Shown in pieces: positions 46,436-54,047 of a DNA stretch of 64,000 nt. The number at the start of each line of letters is the position of its first letter. Position 1 is the first letter of the stretch. Where the stretch lies: the NCBI GenBank assembly GCA_946405625.1, contig CAMJHQ010000006.1, positions 62,001-126,000 of the forward strand, read 5' to 3'. The stretch is from an uncultured Lachnospiraceae bacterium. GTDB taxonomy: Bacteria; Bacillota; Clostridia; Lachnospirales; Lachnospiraceae. The notes below the pieces were generated by a model. That model was given only the letters and a program-made list of their open reading frames with translations. It was not told where the DNA came from and ran no database searches. A program made the position numbers and the translations under genes.

Positions 46436-46933
46436 TCATATATACATTTCCATATCTATACATTTCCAATTACCGATCGGAAGCTCACAGTCCCTTATGC
46501 TGTATTCCCTGAAGCCTACCGCCTCATAGCAGTGCTTAGCACTTTCGTTATTCTCGAATACACCAAGGTCGATACACTTTGCACCTAAATTCTTCTTAAC
46601 ATACTCAACTCCAAGAAGGAGCATTTCTTTTCCATAACCTTTTCCACGGTACTCCGGATCAACTATAACAAATCCGAATCTTACTCTGCTATCATCATCT
46701 TCTCTCGGGTATCTTATAATAAAATGACCGATTACATTTCCTTCTTCATCTTCAGCAGTCAGCGGGAAAAATCTTCCGGTCGGAAACTGCGGTGCATAAT
46801 TTTCTTCAATATCATTTTCTTCCAGCGGAAATTTATTAAACCTGTCAGATGACCATTTATACAGCTCTTCTTCTGTTCTCAGCCATGTTGCGATTATCGG
46901 TGAATCTTCTTTTCTATAGTCTCTTAATATCAT
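46436..46933 (-). CDS. GNAT family N-acetyltransferase (RimJ/RimL-like)
   Basis: Acetyltransferase of 165 residues. CoA-binding segment FVIVDPEYRGKGYGKEMLLLGVEYVKKNL and C-terminal NESAKHCYEAVGFREYSI place it in the RimJ/RimL-like group. ATG 46933 is used because AAGGAG lies 6 nt upstream. Substrate unknown, possibly a protein N-terminus or a drug. Confidence 0.88.
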   Translation of the reverse strand: MILRDYRKEDSPIIATWLRTEEELYKWSSDRFNKFPLEENDIEENYAPQFPTGRFFPLTAEDEEGNVIGHFIIRYPREDDDSRVRFGFVIVDPEYRGKGYGKEMLLLGVEYVKKNLGAKCIDLGVFENNESAKHCYEAVGFREYSIRDCELPIGNWKCIDMEMYI

Positions 46934-47026
46934 AATTTTCTCCTTTTCAATTTGCAAATTATTGTTCTCGATTAACCCTAAAATATTCTCCTGATTCCAC
47001 TCATATCAAACGTTTTTCAGGTAAGC

Positions 47027-47461
47027 TTACTCATTCCCAAACCACTGGTGCATTCCCGGACCGAAATCTTCATTCGGTCTTGCGATAAAACCAAACTTCT
47101 TGTAAAACTCATCTTTCCCCTTGGCACAGGATAGTGACACCATGAATTTATATCCGGGTTTTAGCTGTTTATGTATAAAGTTTATCACCTGCTCCATAAT
47201 GACTCGCCCTAATCCCTTTCCCTGGTATTCCGGAATGACAATGATATCCGCTATATACATTACATAGCCATGATCCCAGATGACTCGACCGATTCCGATA
47301 GGTCTGCCTGATGCATCATTCTCACGCAGGCACCATATATAGGAACTATGTAGTCCTGCCTCTGCCTCTTCAAGCGGAAAAAGTCCCCAACCGACCGCCT
47401 CACGCATCTTCATATATTCCTCCGGCGTGATTGAATCCGTAATACTGTAATTTACTTCCAT
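47027..47461 (-). CDS. GNAT family N-acetyltransferase
   Basis: Acetyltransferase of 144 residues. Core strand IADIIVIPEYQGKGLGRVIMEQVINFI with QGKGLG as CoA loop, and a C-terminal FYKKFGFIARPNEDFGPGM. AGGAGG precedes the ATG. Upstream on the same strand is a 37-codon ORF and a terminator-like hairpin (47495-47525), which together look like a leader-peptide attenuator; that arrangement is common for antibiotic-response genes, so an acetylating resistance function is possible but unproven. Confidence 0.88.
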   Translation of the reverse strand: MEVNYSITDSITPEEYMKMREAVGWGLFPLEEAEAGLHSSYIWCLRENDASGRPIGIGRVIWDHGYVMYIADIIVIPEYQGKGLGRVIMEQVINFIHKQLKPGYKFMVSLSCAKGKDEFYKKFGFIARPNEDFGPGMHQWFGNE

Positions 47462-47494
47462 CTGTCATTCCTCCTTTGAGTTTAGAATAAAATA

Positions 47495-47525
47495 AAACCA
47501 CTTACCCGAATTAGATAAGTGGTTT
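47495..47525 (-). terminator. Terminator/attenuator hairpin before the GNAT gene
   Basis: Arms AAACCACTTA and TAAGTGGTTT with an 11-nt loop, followed by TTATTTTATT on the minus strand. It sits after the small ORF at 47563-47676 and about 34 nt before the GNAT start, so it could end the leader transcript early. Confidence 0.65.
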
Positions 47526-47562
47526 AAAATACAAATATATAAAATATACAGTATCTATTACT

Positions 47563-47676
47563 CTATTCTTCTCTAATTCCCGAACTTTTACATATCAAAT
47601 TAAGACCACTCACCAGTCTGACTAGAGATGATCTATGTGATGTGACATGTGAAGTTGCGAGAACTGATCTACGCAT
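47563..47676 (-). CDS. Small ORF, possible leader peptide (37 residues)
   Basis: A 37-residue reading frame (N-terminus MRRSVLATSHVTSHRSS, C-terminus KSSGIREE), unusually rich in Ser and Arg. CAGGAG lies 8 nt before the ATG, a better RBS than most ORFs this short would have. It has no resemblance I know. It is followed by a terminator-like hairpin and the GNAT gene, the typical order of a leader-peptide attenuator in which ribosome stalling decides whether the hairpin forms. The gap from 47462 to 47764 otherwise shows nothing. Confidence 0.4.
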   Translation of the reverse strand: MRRSVLATSHVTSHRSSLVRLVSGLNLICKSSGIREE

Positions 47677-47764
47677 GTAATATACTCCTGAAATAATTCT
47701 TAATATCCTATCGCATTCTTTCCTGCGAATAATGTGTTTAGAATACTCTCTGATTTTTTATCTG

Positions 47765-48202
47765 TCAAGTTTTTATTTTGCTGTTTTTCGTCTTTATTTT
47801 ACTGTCTTCCTGTTCCTTCAAAAGTCTTTCAACTTCTTGTTCGGACAGAACCCCCTTACTGATAAGTGCATCCGTCATTCCTTTTTCAAGCATGTAATCA
47901 ACACCTATCATCTGCATGATATCTATAGCTTCGATCATTTTTCTTCCACGTCTTTCGGAGATAGAGTATTCAACACGCAGCGGATATCCTACAAAGGTCT
48001 TCTTATCAACCAGTCCGAAGCTGATAAGCTCTCTCAGCTGTTCAAGAAGCATCTTCTGCGTGATACCCTCTATCTCACGTTCAAGCTCAGCAAGCCCCTT
48101 CGGACCGTCCTTCATCTGATATAAGATTATAGTTTTCCATTTACCTTTTATAATGTCATGAACTATTTCAAGCGGACAGGTATAATCATCTCTTATCTTC
48201 AT
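47765..48202 (-). CDS. HxlR family transcriptional regulator
   Basis: Winged-helix regulator of 145 residues. The segment CPLEIVHDIIKGKWKTIILYQM starting at the N-terminal Cys, GLAELEREIEGITQKMLLEQLRELISFGLV recognition helix and wing VEYSISERRGRKM are hallmarks of HxlR proteins, which often respond to electrophiles or quinones through the conserved Cys. The C-terminal 30 residues are Lys/Glu-rich and probably disordered. Neighbouring hydrolase or acetyltransferase genes could be targets. Confidence 0.9.
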   Translation of the reverse strand: MKIRDDYTCPLEIVHDIIKGKWKTIILYQMKDGPKGLAELEREIEGITQKMLLEQLRELISFGLVDKKTFVGYPLRVEYSISERRGRKMIEAIDIMQMIGVDYMLEKGMTDALISKGVLSEQEVERLLKEQEDSKIKTKNSKIKT

Positions 48203-48317
48203 AGTTTATCCATCCTGATTTATTCCAATGTATTAATTTCCGAGCAATTAAAATCTCGTGTTTACAGCGATACCACATATGCATAATACTTCACGTTTGC
48301 GATTGTAATAAATCACA

Positions 48318-48839
48318 TTATCGCAATCTCAGATATTCATCTGTCTTTACCACATTCGCAAATCCGTCGGCAAGTGACGCCATATATACGGCATGTACCG
48401 TTTCAGCATCTATCTTCTTTCCATCATGTTTTAATGGCATTGTAGTACAGGCATCATCTATCAAAGTAACATTATATCCATAGTCCTGGCAAGCTCTGAC
48501 TGTGGTATCTACGCACATATGTGACATCATTCCCGCAACTACTATATCAGTAATTTCCAGCTCCTGTAAATACTCCTGCAGCTCCGTTCCGAGAAAAGAA
48601 CTCGGATATTCCTTTTGAATTACTCTTTCGCCTTCAATCGGTTTCACAAGATTATGAATCCCCGATAACAGTTTAAAATTATGCTGAATATGTATAACCG
48701 GCTTTTTTTCACTCCTGAATCTCTCCAGCAGTTTTGCGGCATTTGCTGCCGCATCCTTCGGCTTACGGAGCAGCAGCGGTCCCGGAGTAAAATAAATATT
48801 CTGGATATCAATAAGCAGCAAAGCTTCTTTCTTCATCAT
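48318..48839 (-). CDS. Isochorismatase-family cysteine hydrolase
   Basis: Hydrolase of 173 residues. Triad: Asp in ALLLIDIQNIYF, Lys in IQKEYPSSFLGTEL and Cys in VAGMMSHMCVDTTVRACQDYG. The VDTTVRA signature matches the nicotinamidase/isochorismatase-like subgroup. It is upstream of an HxlR gene on the same strand, which may regulate it. The precise start is ATG 48839 (GGAGG 5 nt before) or 48836. Confidence 0.88.
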   Translation of the reverse strand: MMKKEALLLIDIQNIYFTPGPLLLRKPKDAAANAAKLLERFRSEKKPVIHIQHNFKLLSGIHNLVKPIEGERVIQKEYPSSFLGTELQEYLQELEITDIVVAGMMSHMCVDTTVRACQDYGYNVTLIDDACTTMPLKHDGKKIDAETVHAVYMASLADGFANVVKTDEYLRLR

Positions 48840-48941
48840 CGTTACCTCCCGATTTTTCACAAGCCGACCCCTGAATCCTTATCGAAGAGTTTGTCCCTGT
48901 GATTCATTTTAACGAGATAGTAACGTATTATATCCGAAAAG

Positions 48942-48966
48942 AAAATTACCCACTTTTTTGTGGGTA
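48942..48966 (-). terminator. Terminator after the NUDIX gene
   Basis: Arms TACCCAC and GTGGGTA with a 6-nt loop and an ATTTTCTTTT tail, directly after the stop of the NUDIX gene. Confidence 0.75.
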
Positions 48967-48971
48967 TTGTT

Positions 48972-49460
48972 TTATATTCTCTCGTCTGTAACTATATGTT
49001 CGATTCCCTCATGCTTACTGTTCAGAAAGTTTTTGAGAAATGTCGGAAAGGCCTTATATTTATCCAGATCATCTATCTTGATCCAGTGCATACTTTCCCT
49101 AACTCCCTGCGTGAAACTGTTACTGTTAAGTTCTCTTGTTCCTCTTGGTTTCATAAGATAATAAAAGGATATCTCATGACAATCCAGTCCACTGACTGCA
49201 TCGCTTGTACTTTCATTGAAGAAGTTTTCATGTATTACAGCAAGGTGATCTATCTCATAACGAACTCCAGTTTCTTCGAAAACCTCTCTTACAACCGCAT
49301 CCTCCGAGGTCTCGCCCACATGCACTCCGCCACCGATTGAATAGAAATAATCATCCTTCTCATTTCCTGCAAAAAGTGCATAACCGTCCTCTACAATAAT
49401 AGCTGCCGCCCGGTATCTGAACCATTTATTCTCTTTCGTAAATCCGCAGTCAAGTTCCAT
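48972..49460 (-). CDS. NUDIX family hydrolase
   Basis: Hydrolase of 162 residues cleaving nucleoside diphosphate-linked compounds. The Nudix box GGGVHVGETSEDAVVREVFEETG, with its REVFEE metal-binding core, is intact at about residues 41-63. ATG 49460 (GAGGAG 5 nt upstream) is preferred to ATG 49463. Substrate cannot be told from sequence. Confidence 0.9.
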   Translation of the reverse strand: MELDCGFTKENKWFRYRAAAIIVEDGYALFAGNEKDDYFYSIGGGVHVGETSEDAVVREVFEETGVRYEIDHLAVIHENFFNESTSDAVSGLDCHEISFYYLMKPRGTRELNSNSFTQGVRESMHWIKIDDLDKYKAFPTFLKNFLNSKHEGIEHIVTDERI

Positions 49461-49551
49461 CATATCTCCTCATTATTCCAACTGCCTATCTCACATCCGG
49501 CTACCCACCGGAATCTATAATCCGTTCACAAGATCACCTCTTCATTATAAC

Positions 49552-49580
49552 AAAAAGGCGGTGATCTTTCACTGCCTTTA
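49552..49580 (-). terminator. Terminator of the LarE-hydrolase operon
   Basis: Arms AAGGCGGTGA and TCACTGCCTT (one G-U) with a 4-nt loop and a T run on the minus strand. Confidence 0.75.
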
Positions 49581-49585
49581 CTATA

Positions 49586-49798
49586 TTATGATTCTGATTT
49601 CGAACGTTTTAACAAAATAAATAACACTGATTCCGTAACTATACATATGAGCATCATGATAACTGCTGCAATCCTTATTTTTCCCTCCTGCTCCGCCGTA
49701 GAAAACTGTTCAAGCGAGCCACCGAAAAACCAGATTACCGATATAATTAACAGCACTGCAAATACTGCCATAAACACTTTTATACCGAATTTTCTCAT
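49586..49798 (-). CDS. Small membrane protein
   Basis: Protein of 70 residues with two hydrophobic helices (about 6-24 and 42-62) separated by a short polar loop (GGSLEQFSTAEQEGKI). GAGAGGG precedes ATG 49798, which lies two bases after the stop of the hydrolase gene, so it is translated from the same mRNA. I do not recognise it; its place as the last gene of the LarE/hydrolase operon is its only context. Confidence 0.6.
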   Translation of the reverse strand: MRKFGIKVFMAVFAVLLIISVIWFFGGSLEQFSTAEQEGKIRIAAVIMMLICIVTESVLFILLKRSKSES

Positions 49799-49800
49799 TC

Positions 49801-50397
49801 TTAACCCTCTCCTCTTATATAACAATATATCTTCTGTATCACATCATGCGCCGTTTCAATATCTTTTATGATATTTCCCGTTTCAAGCGAATGATTCGCA
49901 TTTTCATAGATATAAAGCGGGATATCATATTCCTCACATTTTCGTATTATCGTATCTGTTTCTGCCCACGGATCAGAATTACCGTGGAAGGCAATTCCGG
50001 ACGCTTTTTCCGTAAACAGAAATGTTTCTTCAAGCGGGGTCAGAAATACATATTTAATTTTGGATTTAGAATCCTGCGATCCGATCTCCGAAGATTTATT
50101 CAGTCCCAGCTTCTGCCCGCAGCAAGCCGCTATGGCAGTTCCGATACTTTTTCCGATAAAAAGTACTTCATCATAGCTGTTCCAGTCAACATCACTGAGC
50201 TGCTCCAGTGACTGTTTAAGAGCTATATCAAAGGCTTCTTTCATTTTCGCTTTTTTACCCTTAACGCCACTCGGAAGGTCATGATATTTCAGCCTCACAA
50301 GCTCATATCCCTGTCCCATCGTCATCTTGCCGGGATAATACATAAGCGGCATCTCTGTCGTATAACCTATTCCCGGATATAATACACATATCTTCAT
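49801..50397 (-). CDS. Alpha/beta hydrolase-like protein
   Basis: Protein of 198 residues resembling small alpha/beta hydrolases. The nucleophile elbow is IGKSIGTAIAA (Ser in GKSIG), a late Asp region is HGNSDPWAETDTI and the catalytic His is ENANHSLE near the C-terminus. The start overlaps the stop of larE (TAATG), so the two are translationally coupled. Substrate unknown. Confidence 0.75.
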   Translation of the reverse strand: MKICVLYPGIGYTTEMPLMYYPGKMTMGQGYELVRLKYHDLPSGVKGKKAKMKEAFDIALKQSLEQLSDVDWNSYDEVLFIGKSIGTAIAACCGQKLGLNKSSEIGSQDSKSKIKYVFLTPLEETFLFTEKASGIAFHGNSDPWAETDTIIRKCEEYDIPLYIYENANHSLETGNIIKDIETAHDVIQKIYCYIRGEG

Positions 50398-51245
50398 TAT
50401 TTATCCTTACCATTCTTCAGCGTAGCATTCATGCTTCCTAATCTGTACCCTTTCAGATCAAGTGTAACAAACAGGAATCCGATCTCTCGAAATTTATCAT
50501 AGATTTTCTCTCGGATCTCTTCGGCCGCAAGTTTAGGAATATCTGCCGGAGGAACTTCAATTCGTGCCAGATTTCCATGCATGCGCACACGCTCCTCAAA
50601 AAAACCATGTTCGATCAAAAACTGCTCTGCGGTATCGATCATGTGCAGCTTCTCTTCTGTAATCTCTTCACCATATACAAATCTAGAAGCAAGACATGCA
50701 TAAGCCGGTTTACTCCATGTAGGAAGTCCCATAGCTTTTGAAATAAGTCGAATCTCCGATTTTGTAAGTTCTGCTTCCCGAAGCGGACTCTTTACTGAGA
50801 GTTCAGCTGCCGCACGAAGTCCCGGGCGATAGTCTCCTATATCATCCATATTGGAGCCTTCCGCCATATATTCGATACCATTTTCATCGGCGATTTTCTT
50901 AACTTCAGTGAATATACCATGCTTGCAAAAATAACAACGATCCGGGCCGTTATGTCTATATCCTTCTTCTTTTAATGGGTCAACTTTGCAGATTATATGT
51001 CTGATGCCTCTTTCCTTACAGAAAGCTATCGCTTCATTCACTTCTCTCTCCGGAACGGAAGCATCTGCTCCTGTAACTGCAATTAAACGTTCACCCAATA
51101 CCTCATGAGCTACAGCAAGAAGAAGCGATGAGTCTACTCCACCCGAAAAGCCCACTGCAAGCGAACCTAAATCTGCTATATATTTTTTTAATTTGTCGAG
51201 CTTCATTTGAAGCTCTTCTGATATAATATCTTTATTATCAGGCAT
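50397..51245 (-). CDS. larE: LarE-type ATP-dependent sacrificial sulfur transferase
   Basis: PP-loop protein of 282 residues. The PP-loop GFSGGVDSSLLLAVA and three cysteines (CYFC and the Cys in PAYACLASRF) match LarE proteins of the three-cysteine type, which can carry an iron-sulfur cluster and deliver sulfur to the nickel-pincer cofactor of lactate racemase. No larA, larB or larC is in view, so it may supply sulfur to another target, or its partners are elsewhere. Coupled to a hydrolase gene. Confidence 0.85.
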   Translation of the reverse strand: MPDNKDIISEELQMKLDKLKKYIADLGSLAVGFSGGVDSSLLLAVAHEVLGERLIAVTGADASVPEREVNEAIAFCKERGIRHIICKVDPLKEEGYRHNGPDRCYFCKHGIFTEVKKIADENGIEYMAEGSNMDDIGDYRPGLRAAAELSVKSPLREAELTKSEIRLISKAMGLPTWSKPAYACLASRFVYGEEITEEKLHMIDTAEQFLIEHGFFEERVRMHGNLARIEVPPADIPKLAAEEIREKIYDKFREIGFLFVTLDLKGYRLGSMNATLKNGKDK

Positions 51246-51372
51246 TTCATTCCTCCGGATATGTATATATGAATCATTGTATTTCCGTTATTCTTTATAT
51301 GTTAAAATATCAAACTTACATATGAAAATCCAAATATCATTATAATGCCCTCGAATTCCTCTGTCGATATAG

Positions 51373-52422
51373 TTATGCCTTAACTGCCCATCTCATCTTT
51401 GTAGATTTACTTCTTGGATTAATCCTGCACTCCTCTGCCGAAGGTCTTATAACATCAGCTGAAATCTCGCTAAAAATCCCTTCTTTATACATTTCCTTAA
51501 AGGCTTTCTTTACAAGACGGTCTTCTCCCGAATGAAATGTAAGTATCGCTGCCCTTCCACCGGGATTCAGTACACTCGGCAGCTTCTCAAGGAATGAATA
51601 AAGCACTTCAAACTCACTGTTTACATCTATTCTTAACGCCTGAAATACTCTGGCACAGCTCTTCTTTATTGCCTGATCCCTCTCTTCTTTCGGGATCTTC
51701 CACAAAGCACTCTCTATAGCCTGTCTCAGCTCAGTGGTGGTATTCATCGGATTACCCTTCCTCATCATGCTGAATACCTTGTCAGCTATTTCTTCCGCAT
51801 AAGGCTCATCAGAATTCTCTATAAGCATTCCTATGAATTCTTCTCTGGACACATTATGCAGTCTTTCAGCAGCTGACTCTCCATGCTCAGGATCGAGTCT
51901 TAAGTCCAGCGGCCCATCTATCTTATAGGAGAAGCCTCGCTCCGGATTATCTATCTGCATAGAGGAAACTCCAAGATCTGCAAGTACAAAATCAAACTTT
52001 CCTGCTTCTTCAGACACCTTATCTATATTTGCGAAATTTATAAGCCTGAACTTAAAAATGTCTTCTCCATATCCGGCAGCTCTAAGCCTTTCTACAGTCT
52101 TTTTGGATTCGATAGGATCGATATCCAATCCATAGATACATCCTTCGCCCTGAAGACACTCGAGCATCTTTGTTGTATGTCCGCCATAACCCAGAGTACA
52201 ATCCAGTCCCTTCTGTCCGGGCATGATACGCAGAAAATCCAGTATTTCCTGAACCATTATTGATATATGCATTCCTGCAGGCGTAGAACCTTTTGATATT
52301 ACATGTTCTACAATATCACGGTATTTTTCGGGACTATGTTCCTTATACTTTTCTTCAAACTTTTTGGGATACTTTCCCGAATAATGTACCCTTCTCTTAT
52401 GTTTCTTCTCTTCTGCACTCAT
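51373..52422 (-). CDS. RsmH-family rRNA methyltransferase (paralog)
   Basis: SAM-dependent methyltransferase of 349 residues related to RsmH (MraW), which methylates N4 of C1402 in 16S rRNA. Motifs: LDCTLGYGGHTTKML, ADLGVSSMQIDNPERGFSYKIDGPLDLRLD, CARVFQALRIDVNSEFEVLYSFLE and FHSGEDRLVKKAF. It differs from standard RsmH by an N-terminal extension of about 50 basic residues and divergent blocks, and it is not in a division/cell-wall cluster. I think it is a second, diverged copy, so I give no gene symbol. Confidence 0.8.
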   Translation of the reverse strand: MSAEEKKHKRRVHYSGKYPKKFEEKYKEHSPEKYRDIVEHVISKGSTPAGMHISIMVQEILDFLRIMPGQKGLDCTLGYGGHTTKMLECLQGEGCIYGLDIDPIESKKTVERLRAAGYGEDIFKFRLINFANIDKVSEEAGKFDFVLADLGVSSMQIDNPERGFSYKIDGPLDLRLDPEHGESAAERLHNVSREEFIGMLIENSDEPYAEEIADKVFSMMRKGNPMNTTTELRQAIESALWKIPKEERDQAIKKSCARVFQALRIDVNSEFEVLYSFLEKLPSVLNPGGRAAILTFHSGEDRLVKKAFKEMYKEGIFSEISADVIRPSAEECRINPRSKSTKMRWAVKA

Positions 52423-52457
52423 TGAATAATCCTATTCCTTGTTAATAAATGCACCCC

Positions 52458-54005
52458 TTATCTTATACTTGATAAATCTTCTTTCACAATATCCGCAAAT
52501 TCCTTTGGTGCATCCGAATGAACATAGTGTCCACAGTTATCTATAATATCATATTTTGCGCCGATCATTTTTGCATAATCTTCCATATCGTTCCATGCAC
52601 AGTTCCAGTCACAGCCTCCGGAAATAAAGAAAACCGGAACCTCATATGACTTCTGCTCTTCACGAAGATCAACCTTCATGAGATAATCCATAAGCATTCC
52701 GCTATATTTCATAAATGATTCGAAACTCAGCTGTTTTGTAAACCATAAGAAATCATCTGTGCATAAAGAAGGTGAAACAAGTCCCGCAAGTATCGTATTC
52801 TTTTGACGTGACGCCTTATGATACGGTGCCGCAAGATCACTCATCTCAGATCCCGCCTGTACTGATTTCTCCTGTAAAAACTTATTATATGCTTCCGTAA
52901 GTGCTGTAGTATCATCACCTGCAGCAATTGCCTTTTCAAGTGCATCCTTATACTCACATTCAGCTGATGACATAAAGTTTACGAATTGTCCGATTCCTAT
53001 AAATGCTTTTGTTTTCTCCGGATGATCATATGCATAGCGGCTTCCCAGAACCGATCCATAGGAATGTCCCATGATTATTATCTTATCCTGACCAAATCGA
53101 TCGGAAAGATAATCTACCAGCTTATCCAGGTCATCCTCTGCCTGTTCGAAACTTACAGTCTCATTATTCTTATCGCTGTTCTTTACATATGTTCTACCGC
53201 AGCCTCTCTGATCCCAGCAGACTACTGTATATTCGTCTATCAGCTCATTTGTAAATGTATATGCCATCATGCTGTCAGGCGATCCGGGTCCACCGTGAAG
53301 ATAGACGATAACCGGTGCATTTTTATCACGTCCTCGGATCGATATAAACTGATCCTGCCCGTTAATATCGATATACAGTTCTTCATCAATTCCCTTATCT
53401 GTATCAATATGACATCTGAAGAAATTATAATTTCTGACTGCTATAAATACAATTATCACAGAAACTATCAAGATAACCGGAGCAAGCAGAATTTTTTTGA
53501 TAATACTGCCTCTTGATTTCGTACGTCCTTCAAGATCCAGGGCTTCATTTCTATGTGCAAGATGAATTCCGATATGCCCGATTCCGAGAATGATTGCTGC
53601 AGCTATTATAAAAATATTATATGCATAGATTCCCAGCATAATCACCGCAATCACCGGAAGTGTTGCACCCGCAACCGGAAATCCCGCATAACTTGAATAC
53701 TGGTCAGCCATAGTCTTCTCACTTTTAAAGTATCTGATCCAGTAAAGCTCATATAGGATCATAAGAATAAATGCTATTACAAGCCATACTATCCAAACAG
53801 AATGCAGTCTTACATTACACTCCTTAAAAATTAGGATCAGCGTAGAAACCAAAGCTTCACCTATTCTTTCAAGTAAAGCAAGTATTTTATTCTCATTACC
53901 GCTGAATTCATCATATTTCTCCGGTTTGTTTTTTGCCCAATGAATATTGGGGATAAAAAGCATTAACAAAAATATCAAACCTATATACGAAAAACCAAAA
54001 TGCAT
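52458..54005 (-). CDS. Membrane-bound alpha/beta hydrolase (proline iminopeptidase-like)
   Basis: Protein of 515 residues. The first 205 residues carry five to six hydrophobic helices; the remaining 310 form an alpha/beta hydrolase: oxyanion motif YLHGGPGSPDSMM, nucleophile elbow MGHSYGSVLGSRY, GCDWNCAWND acid region and the catalytic His in CGHYVHSD. The HGGPG motif is typical of proline iminopeptidases. The enzyme domain would face outward or inward depending on helix count; substrate unknown. It is preceded by the zinc-ribbon gene with a 42-nt gap. Confidence 0.8.
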   Translation of the reverse strand: MHFGFSYIGLIFLLMLFIPNIHWAKNKPEKYDEFSGNENKILALLERIGEALVSTLILIFKECNVRLHSVWIVWLVIAFILMILYELYWIRYFKSEKTMADQYSSYAGFPVAGATLPVIAVIMLGIYAYNIFIIAAAIILGIGHIGIHLAHRNEALDLEGRTKSRGSIIKKILLAPVILIVSVIIVFIAVRNYNFFRCHIDTDKGIDEELYIDINGQDQFISIRGRDKNAPVIVYLHGGPGSPDSMMAYTFTNELIDEYTVVCWDQRGCGRTYVKNSDKNNETVSFEQAEDDLDKLVDYLSDRFGQDKIIIMGHSYGSVLGSRYAYDHPEKTKAFIGIGQFVNFMSSAECEYKDALEKAIAAGDDTTALTEAYNKFLQEKSVQAGSEMSDLAAPYHKASRQKNTILAGLVSPSLCTDDFLWFTKQLSFESFMKYSGMLMDYLMKVDLREEQKSYEVPVFFISGGCDWNCAWNDMEDYAKMIGAKYDIIDNCGHYVHSDAPKEFADIVKEDLSSIR

Positions 54006-54047
54006 TTAACTTAAAACCATCCTAAAAATCATCTTTGATTAAATATA

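Noticed and set aside
47765..48202. HxlR regulator as part of the leader-peptide system
   Set aside because: It is only upstream on the same strand; a separate leader and hairpin follow it, so no direct link is shown.
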